From contig BDSI01000126.1 in assembly GCA_003117195.1 (NCBI GenBank), forward strand, positions 62,001 through 126,000: 64,000 nucleotides of DNA, read 5' to 3'. Below are positions 55,806-64,000 of this stretch, piece after piece. Origin of the DNA: Eudorina sp. 2006-703-Eu-15 (taxonomy: Eukaryota; Chlorophyta; Chlorophyceae; Chlamydomonadales; Volvocaceae). The notes beneath the pieces are model-generated. The model had not been told where the DNA came from, did no database searches, and worked only from the letters and a program-made list of their open reading frames with translations. Position 1 is the stretch's first letter. The number at the start of each line of letters is the position of its first letter. Position numbers and translations under genes: made by a program.

Positions 55806-55900
55806 TGTCGCCGATGCTACTGCCGCTATCGCTGTAGCAGAGACTCAAGCAGACAGCAGGTCAACATGCATCAGTGCTTCACCGCACCACCTGTCCGCTG

Positions 55901-58900
55901 CTACTGCCCCGCGCCAGGAATGATGACGTCACCATCCCACGTGATATCCGACTCCATCGATGCTCGAACGTACGGCGCCGCGACGATCCGGTGAGTCGGT
56001 TTGGACGAGCCAGGAGTAGGGTGTATCCCGCCGCCGCCGCGGCCTCCATCGCCGCCTCCTCCACCGCCACTGCAGCCATTTGTGGGCAGCGGCTGCTGTG
56101 CCGGCGGTGGTGGTGGCGGCGCCACTGTCCTCCGCGCGCTGCGAGGTGTGCCGTCGAGCCACACAGCCTGACTCTTGACGACGCAGCCGCCGCCCGCAGC
56201 ACCCTTGCCGTCGACGTCCTGTGTGGCGGCGTGTACGGCGCGGCTGTCGCCAGCTCCCACGAAGGAACAGCTGCCCAGGGCGCCTGCTGGTTTGAGCTGC
56301 TCCACCAGGCCCTTCTCGCATGTCGTCGACGACGACGGCCGCTCCGCCGCCTCCGCGGCGGCCGCCTTGGCGGCGGCGCGGCTGCGGATGTACCGCCGTA
56401 CAGTCACTGCGAACTCGCGGTCCATGTTGACGAAGACGTCGTCGACGCCGATGCCGTCAAAGGGGTTCTCGAGCGCCACCTGGACGTGGAACCTGGTGGG
56501 CGGGAGGGCGGGCGGGCGGGCGGGCGGGCGAGGAAAAGTGCGGGAAGGAGGGCATCATAAGGAGCCGAGTTAGGTATGGGAGGGGAGACGGTGTGCACGC
56601 GGGTGGCAGGGTGCCTGTGCCTGCGCTTAGGGGTGGGCGAACCTAGGGACGGTCCATTCAGCAGGGCCCGGAAAAAGCTCTGTTCGTTACGAATATGACC
56701 CACGGGTTGTGTCCCATGTTTCCAGCGTTGTCATCAACATGTCGCCGCCCTGACCCGACCCCAATCCCTTCCGGGCGCTGTGCTCACAGCGACGTCAGTA
56801 CGAGCACGTACAGTACGGCGGTGAAGTAGCCCGCCGGGCAGCTGCCGGACGTGTCCTGCGCGGGCGGAGGGGCGGCCCCGGAGGGGATGATGCTCATGAA
56901 CATTGTTGGATCTTTGGGAGCACTCCTCAAAAGGTTTCGGCATTCCGTCGGATAGACGGATGCGCGGGAGCGACTCTCGGTTGTGCCCATCACGTGGGGC
57001 CTGTGCCCGGCAGCCCCCCTGTGGCTCACCCACGCGATCATCGATGTGTATAACAGGAATCGTTGCCCGATCAACAGGCCACCCGACCACGACCTGAAGA
57101 GCCACCCGAACTAAAAACGGGTTCGAAAAAAAGACGACAAAACAACCTCGCGAGCACCCATCCCGGCCGCCGCGCCGTGAGGCAGACTCTTCCGCGCCCC
57201 CTTTTCAGGTCACGAAGGTAACGGCACTCACATCCTCCCATCTCGAGTCGACACACATGAAGGCGAAGTACGGCGCGCCCAGTACGATGGTTATCATGAC
57301 CAGCACGAACGACACGTAGCGCAGCATGAAGGGCGTGCGGTGCTCCCGGATGCAGCGCAGCCTGCGGGACGCAAAGGGGTGGGGTGCGGCGATGGCGTCA
57401 TGAGAATCGTGCGTGCCGTTGTACAAGGGCATGTACCGGCGGCCGGCGCCGAGCTTTCGAATTGGGGTCTTTGACCTACGGGATCCCCGGTACGCCGCAG
57501 TGGAATGCGGATGAGGGCCCCCTTCCAGGGCCACACAAACGCCGGCAGAGCAGAGCTGAGCTGCGGTCACCCCGATGTGCGGGTCATGTCATCTGCCCAT
57601 CCCGGGGAGGCAGCGGGCTCTGAGCTTTTGTCTTGCCACATCAGGGGGGCCGTGCCCTCTGTGCCCTTCACCGTTCCCTCAGCTCCGCGGCCGACAGACA
57701 ACGCCCATCCCTGACCGCAGCGCCAGCCGGATTGCAGTCCGCCGCCAGTCCCGGCGGCAGCAGGTCTCCCTGCCCCGGCGAGCAGCTGCCCAATCAAGGG
57801 CGCGCAGGGCTGCCCGCTCCACCGCCCGCCCGCGGACAGGCGCCGCTCGCTGGGCAGCCTCTGCCACCGCCCACCGGGCTGCTCGCTCGCTCAACACAGC
57901 GCTTCAGGTAGGGCACGGCTCCTACATACTGCCCCATGGCGCCTTGGCGCCAAGGCACGCCACGCCGCAGCCCTCACCTCTCCAGCACCTCCACTGTTTT
58001 GGCCAGATAGGCAGCCAGCCGGCTGAACCCCGCCTCGCCTGCGACACACAGCCGGATGTCCGCATCCGCATCCAAGTCCACGTCCGCATAGGAGCCCGCG
58101 AAGCAAAGACGGGCGGGGCGGGGGGCAAGTCAGCGCAGGGTACCGCTCGGCATGGCCGGATTTCTGAGTTTCGTGTCTTCACGATCGTTCAGGACATCAG
58201 GAAACAACCTCCCCGCTACACCAAGCCTACCCTCCCTGCTGGCAACCTCAGACCGGTGCCCGCCGCAGTGACTCCACGTCCCCCGCACACCGGGTTCATC
58301 ACCACCGCCTCCCGCCTCCACCGCCCCTGATCCCGGGATCTAACTGCCCAGAGCGCCCCTCAGCGGCCGCAACACCCCCTTAATGTCGACAAAGACACAG
58401 CGAAATCGCGAAACAATCACCGATTGCGTATTAGTTGTCCGGTTGACCGACGCCGCCGTCGAAGTAGGATGCAGTAATTATATATGTAATTGTATATATA
58501 GAGAGCAACGTAGAACTGCGTAAGGTTATATGAGCACTGCTGTAGTGGCGGCTGACTGCGCAGTAGCGAATGGCGGGCGTCTAAGGAAGAATTGCTAGCT
58601 AACTCGCGGACAGCTGGCTGGCCTAAGCTGACGTAACTAAAGGAGAGCCACAGAGGTCAAGCAGGGGATTATGCGACAACAACGCGTGACATGCCACAAG
58701 CAAGCAAATGCCCAGCACAAAGGAACCCGCCCGCTACGTGCAAGAGCCACCGTAGACTGACCTGAGCAATGGAAGCAAAGCGCCCGCAGAAGAGGGCCGC
58801 AACACCCCCCCCCCTTCCGCTACACACGGAGATCTACGTTCTCCCCGTTCTTCTTGGGTCACCCCCGCAAACGCGCCTTAACGACCATCCTCCCGCCCTC

Positions 58901-61175
58901 CCCGGCGCTCGCCCCCTCACCGGCCCTCCTCGCTCACCGGCTTTGGTGCACATCCCCACCACCATGAGCTGCTCGTTCAGGACCGAGATCTTGCTGACGA
59001 CGTCGTACAACTTGTAGTACAGCTGCCAGTGCGGGTCCCGCTCCGCAAACGCCTGCGCCGCGTCCTCCCGCCGCCGATCCTCGGTCCCATCCGATTCACT
59101 GTCGCTGTCCCAGGGCGCCAAGTCCTCCTCGAAGCCCCGGAAGAAGTCGCCTGACAAGTGGTGGGTCAGCTCGCGGAACAGGTCCGAGGTGCCGTACAGC
59201 AGCCGCCACTCGGCCTCGGATTCGTACGGTGTACGGCCGCAGAGCCAGAGGCGCATGGTGGTGAGGAGCTCGTGGATGAGCTGGGCGCAGCGGACGGCGT
59301 GCGGGGATTCGTCGTTGCCCAGATTGACGCGCACGGCGATCCCGTCGGAGACTGCGCTTGGCGGGGCCGGAGATATAGGGGCCGGAGTGGCGCGTGGACC
59401 GTGGAGGATGGGAGATGGGATGGAGGGAGGACGTGCTGGTGGACATGAGTGGGCATGAGCGGTGGCGGGCTGGAGGCTTGGGGCGGAGGGGGTATGGAGG
59501 CGAGAGGTGATTGACTATGAGATTGGGATCAGACGCGAACGGTTGCGCCCTGATAGCTCCGCCAGAAGTTGGAGTAGTATGCCACGTCGGGTGGGTTTAT
59601 TATGCTATGCCGGACTATGATGCTATGTCGAGTTATGACGCTGTACTGGAACCATTGTGCTTCTTTGTCCCCTCCCTTCCCCATCCCTACCCCATCCCCA
59701 TCCCCATCCGCACCACCACTTGCGGGTCAACAGACCATGCCCACAAAGGCCCCGCCACCCGTCCGACCCCGCGGCCCACCCGTCCAGCCCCGCGGGCCGA
59801 CCCGCAGACCCCAGCAGCTAGCACCCTCTTACACCACCGCGCCGCAGCGGCCGCTCACCGTCCCAGTCGCGGTGGCAGAAGTAAAGGCCCATGAGCTGTC
59901 GGGTCGGGGCGGGTCGGGGCGGGTCGGGCCAGGTCGGGTACGGATTGGTTGCGGTTGGGTGAGTGGGCAACACAGCGAGAGAGGCACAGAGGCACCTCGA
60001 TCATCAGGCGGGAGTCGTGGCTCCAGGGACTGGGCCTACCGTAAGGACAAGAGACGATGTCAACACGGCAGGACGTCGTCGAAGGCGAGATGGCCTTGCC
60101 CGCTCCCAGGCCCGCACTGCTTCCCCAACCGTGCTGCAGTACCGTCTTACTGACAACCTCAGGGTTGATACCCCACCAACTGGGTGCGTCTGGGCTGTTT
60201 TATTTTGACCCCACAAGCTTCTTGTTCGGGTCGCCCAAACATGCTTTGATTCGCTGATCCGCTCACCACGCCTTTGAGCATGGAGAGGTCTCGGAGCGCC
60301 TCCTCCCTCCGCTGGAACGCCTGCTGGATGCTGCGGAGCAACAACACCGGCAGGGCAGTGGAAAGGGGGGAGGACGGGGAGGGATGGTCTCCACGCTCGA
60401 AAAGGAGCGCTAATGTCGGGGCACGTGGATCCCGGCATATTGATCAAGGTTGGGCGGAACAGGGCAGGCTCTGACACGATGCAACCCATGGCAAGGCCGG
60501 GCGCCTGCTCGGAAGAGCCAGCGCCCAGCAAATGCCGTCTAAGAATCCTACACACAGCGGAATCGACACCCCGGGTGGTGACTCGGCCACAAAGAGGCAG
60601 AGGACGCCGGGTCGCAGTGGGGCTACACGGCGGTGCGAGTCTGGGGGTGGCAGTGGAGCCATCGCAACCGCACATGCGGGTCGGCGGGTCTGCAGGCGCG
60701 CGCGGGGTGAACGGTGAAGCCACAGCAGTTTGACGCACGCCCCAGGGTATGTGATGCGCGCGTGCCTGGGCCAGGGCAAGGAGACAGGCCACGCCCATGC
60801 GAAGCAAGGGCCATGCAGTGTCCCGCGGGTCCCGCGTCAACGCGACCTTGGCGTCCGCGCCGCCCACCGGGGGACCGGCCGGCCGGCTGTATGTGTGCCG
60901 TTTAAGACGGGGGCCCGTGGGTGGTCTGGCAACTGGGCAACCGTCGTTGATGAGATGCGTGGAGGTGTTAACCCAGGCGTGACGCGCGCTGCAGGAAGCA
61001 TCACAGTGCCGTACCCACGGCCGCATCACCGGCCTGGACATCGCACGCGATGGGACCGTTTCTAGTGCTGGTCATGTCACAACCCTGCCTGCTGCGTGGC
61101 TGACCGCCGCTCCCTTACCTAAACACCAGAGGAAAGACGGTGCCGACGGATACTATGCTGAACTCCATCCTGAAC
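55901..61175 (-). CDS. Bestrophin-like multi-pass membrane protein (5' partial)
   Basis: Minus-strand exons: 61119-61175, 60267-60330, 59859-59895, 58938-59351, 57978-58038, 57232-57361, 56788-56855, 55901-56492; phases agree and give about 473 residues. Seen: a hydrophobic segment running into FPLVFSIQQAFQRREEALRD, a charged HRDWD, a long cytosolic-looking helical region with an acidic DSDSESDGTED patch, a helix MLRYVSFVLVMITIVLGAPY, another GYFTAVLYVLVLTSL, then VALENPFDGIGVDDVFV and a low-complexity Gly/Ala/Pro tail. The order (helix with R..A..R, inner helices, then ENPFDxxxxDD) resembles the bestrophin/UPF0187 anion-channel fold, whose signature is NPFGEDDDD. This assignment is by pattern only and could be wrong. 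The N terminus is missing: the first exon starts with one carried base. A frame at 61440-61540 (DYGSTLFATYGKYLTALNK) is a candidate exon. Confidence 0.6.
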
Positions 61176-64000
61176 CTGCATCATTCCTCGAAGAGGTTAG
61201 AGGAAAATCGCACGGTATAAGTAGCATTTGTGGCCAAGCGTGGGATTTTCCAGGATTTTCCCTGCGCAGGGGCCCTGCTGTTTCCAGGTAGGAATCCAAC
61301 TGCCCAACTCGCCTCAAAGCCAGCCTCTCCGTTTGACACAAATAAACCATCATGCACGCAAAAGCGGCCAGTAAAATTGTCCGAATGTTGACCAGGAAAA
61401 AGCAGGCCCTGCGATGACAACCCAAGGCCGTCAAGCCAGCACCGGACGTTTCTGTCGGATTGCTTATTCAGAGCTGTCAGGTACTTGCCGTATGTAGCGA
61501 ACAACGTGGACCCATAATCGCCATCGCTTGCCCACGCGATGCTTTTCCTGATAGGACGATGGCGATGTCTGGCCGGGCGGTCGTTCTGGAGCGACCCGCA
61601 TTGACACAAGCTGGTGGCATTCAGTCCGTAATGTGCACGTCGTTATAACAGTATAGGACCTCAACGTGGAAGAAACTGTCAGCTGAAGCCGTACTTGGGT
61701 ACTTGGCAAGCTGGTTAAAGCCTGGCTATTCAATCAATATCAATGCATTACAAACAATAAACTACAATCAAGTTGAGTACCGAGCCGGCTGATACTTTTT
61801 GTTCGCTGCTGAAAAGGCTGCTACCCGATAACTGATACCTGGGCCATTCAATGGAACCGCTTTTTGAAAATATGGACACTAGGTCTGACGCGGTATCAAT
61901 ACGCTGAATAACAGGAAGCAGCCCATGCAGGGGATACGAGGACTCTGCATACGACTTGGCGCACGATCAAAACCCAGGGCAGAATGCAGCTTCAATTTTT
62001 AAATCTCAGATACTTAACTCAATATTATACACGAATAACGCCGGATGTCCTGCAACGCAGCCACTTGTTGGCCAGGGCTAAATCCGACCCAAGGGTCGCT
62101 CTTATTGTTATCCAGGAAACCGCGATAAGCAAGTATATCATGGACGCATATAAATTGCTCGAACAAAACAATTTGTTTTGAGGAGGCCAAACGTAGTAAT
62201 GTACGGCGTTCCCCAGACTCTGGCCCCGAGCCGCCTACCCTGGGGATAGGGGCGGGGGTGGTCACCCAGTTGCCATCGCCCTGCCAGCCGACGGGGGCCA
62301 ACCACATCCCCACACGCACTGTTGGATGCCTCGATTGGCCTCAACCTCCCCCGAGGCAGGCGCCATGCCTGGTCGCAGCGCGGCCGGCGTCCGAACCCGC
62401 CATGCCTGGTCGCAGCGCGGCCGCCGCCCGGCCCCCGGACAGCATGATCCGGTCGACCGACCACCGGTGCGGCCACCGGGTCAGGCCCAGATAGAACAAG
62501 CGATGAACCTGCGCAGGGGGAAGAAAGCTCCGGGCAGAGGGCGGGTAGGTAGGTAGGTAGGTAGGTAGGTAGGTAGGTAGGTAGGTAGGTAGGTAGGTAG
62601 GTAGGTAGGTAGGTAGGTAGGTAGGTAGGTAGGTAGGTAGGTAGGTAGGTAGGTAGGTAGGTACCACACCCGCGCAAGCTGTTTTGCCGTGGGTGTTGCA
62701 GGCAAGGCCTGATGCGGTTTCGGTTGGCCTACAGGAAGCTTTTGAGGCCCAAGGGTCGTAGTTGTGGCCGCGCGTAGACCTGCAGGCCGTGCGGCTGAGG
62801 GGAGCGGTCGAAAAAAAATGCCTTTGCCTTGCCCGGTTGCCCTGCCTTGAAGACACCCCAATTACGACAGCCAGCCTACCGGGTACCGGCCGAGTACGGG
62901 GAGGGCTTCCCTTTTGAGGGCATAAGCGGTCTTGTGTGTTGCGCCATTGGATGTCCCAACGAGAAGTAAACCAAGATCTAGTTACGCCTTCGACGGGCCA
63001 CGGACAATGACCCCGAGTCTTCGCTTCCCCGCCGGTCCTTCAGGTCCACAGCGAAGAACTCTGCACCTGATACGTAGCTGTCATCGAAGCCGAAGACGAA
63101 CCGGCTTGCCAACCACGATCTGCATCACGCGCCAGAAACGCCCGAACCCGTCTGATGGTGACTCTCCTGGCCGCTGCCCCCCTACCGGGAAGCGCACAAC
63201 TGCCAGTGTGGCCCACTGTAACATCATCAATAATAGTAATAGGTTATCTGGGCCTGGCCATGACCTATCTGGGCCCGTTGGACGCCCGGTCGGGACTAAG
63301 GGTCCACCTTGTATCGGTTACGAACGGGCTGCAGGGCGCCGCGACGTGCACAGGCACGTATGCCCTGGAAGACCGCGCACGCGGAGGCCCACCGCAGAGC
63401 AGCGCGCTCCTCCCGCGGGTGACCTCCCTCGCGCTCTCGCAGCACGGTGTCCAGGATGGGTCGACACGGGGTCGCGAGCGGGTCCACACACCGGCCAACA
63501 GAGCCGGTCTTCTTATCTAAACACACCGGCCAACAGGCAAAGCGCGCGCTCGTCCCCCACCCGCCCCTCCCGCTTGGGATGGGTTGACAGCATACGGGTT
63601 CAGTGTACGCGTTCACGCGTTGCGCTGGGCTTGCCGACCGTCCCAGTCGACCCTCCCGGCGGGGATCACGGATCCTGCTCTTCGCCTTTTCGGAGGATCG
63701 TAATCGTGCCATCCGCTCTCGCTGGGGGGCTGTATGCCCTCTCGGCGGCAGAGACACGCGCGACCCCCGGACGACCACCTGGTCCGTCCCCCCAGGCAGT
63801 CAACCGGGAGGAGGGCCCCGTATCCTCTAAGAAAGGCGGCCCCTATTCTCCGTAATTTTAGTTGTGCCCGGGTTTGTTTGTGGGTTTGGTTTCCCTTTTC
63901 TTTGTAACCCCCGGCAATCACTCGGGCGCCGCACGCTCTGATTCTGAACATCACCACCTGAGCTTAGCCGCGCCGAGCCATCTACCGTACCACAGCAAAT
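61176..64000. other. Right end of the window, no convincing gene
   Basis: Should include the 5' part of the bestrophin-like gene. An AT-richer segment (61640-62200) is followed by a (GGTA)n array (62543-62664). On the plus strand a frame at 62932-63855 is Pro/Arg-rich without motifs, but a TGTAA at 63903-63907 follows its stop by 48 bases, so the last part of a plus-strand gene is possible. A MITE-like GCCCACTGTAACATCATCAA lies at about 63206-63240. Confidence 0.45.
62543..62664. repeat. (GGTA)n microsatellite
   Basis: About 30 copies; the complement of the (TACC)n arrays at 5585-5684 and 26115-26421. Confidence 0.96.

Larger units (their letters stand above)
52223..55900. other. Spacer without a recognised gene
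   Basis: No conserved motif or exon chain was found on either strand. It contains a MITE end (53390-53425), an ACAC-rich tract at about 53757-53790, a CTG/CTC-rich tract at 55748-55805, and a TTACA at 55264-55268 that could be the polyadenylation signal of the minus-strand gene ending at 55901. Missing 5' exons of the gene at 49278-52222 may be here. Confidence 0.5.

Noticed and set aside
49278..61175. Treating the two minus-strand membrane genes as one
   Set aside because: The upstream gene reads to its own stop at 55901 and 3.7 kb without recognised exons separates them; transcript data could still change this.

Overview
This is nuclear DNA from a green alga. It is GC-rich with some AT-richer intergenic stretches. 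The genes are split into many short exons by GT-AG introns of roughly 100-1000 bases. UGUAA polyadenylation signals, simple repeats and small inverted-repeat elements are common, and the plant/algal-type genes include a CYP97A-like carotenoid hydroxylase. Together this fits a volvocine chlorophyte (Chlamydomonas/Gonium/Volvox group); the species cannot be named from sequence alone. Gene models below come from splice sites and reading phase that I checked by hand, without transcript data.

Layout: (1) 186-21408, plus strand: a very large gene of at least 37 exons for a bacterial-type alpha-2-macroglobulin with no visible thioester motif and a C-terminal EGF-like module; its 5' end lies outside the window. 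(2) 21409-25378: intergenic. (3) 25535-30666, plus: an eight-exon gene for a secreted or membrane-anchored SdiA-regulated/YjiK-type beta-propeller. (4) 31424-34018, plus: a seven-exon palmitoyl-protein thioesterase (PPT1). (5) 34019-38040: repeat-rich DNA with a 572-base perfect-looking direct duplication and a decayed copy of the 3' end of the downstream P450 gene. (6) 38041-40619, plus: an eight-exon UDP-glucose 6-dehydrogenase. (7) 42505-47995, minus: a CYP97A-like cytochrome P450. (8) 49278-52222, minus: an unrecognised multi-pass membrane protein. (9) 55901-61175, minus: a bestrophin-like membrane protein, 5' end not resolved. (10) 61176-64000: no convincing gene.

The genes do not form one pathway. 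The macroglobulin and propeller are probably extracellular or surface proteins, PPT1 is lysosomal/vacuolar, UGDH supplies UDP-glucuronate for wall and matrix polysaccharides, and CYP97A hydroxylates carotenoids in the plastid. The most unusual points are the two bacterial-type genes with many introns (macroglobulin and propeller), a near-perfect 155-base inverted repeat flanking one internal exon of the propeller gene, and a small family of terminal-inverted-repeat elements scattered through introns and spacers.
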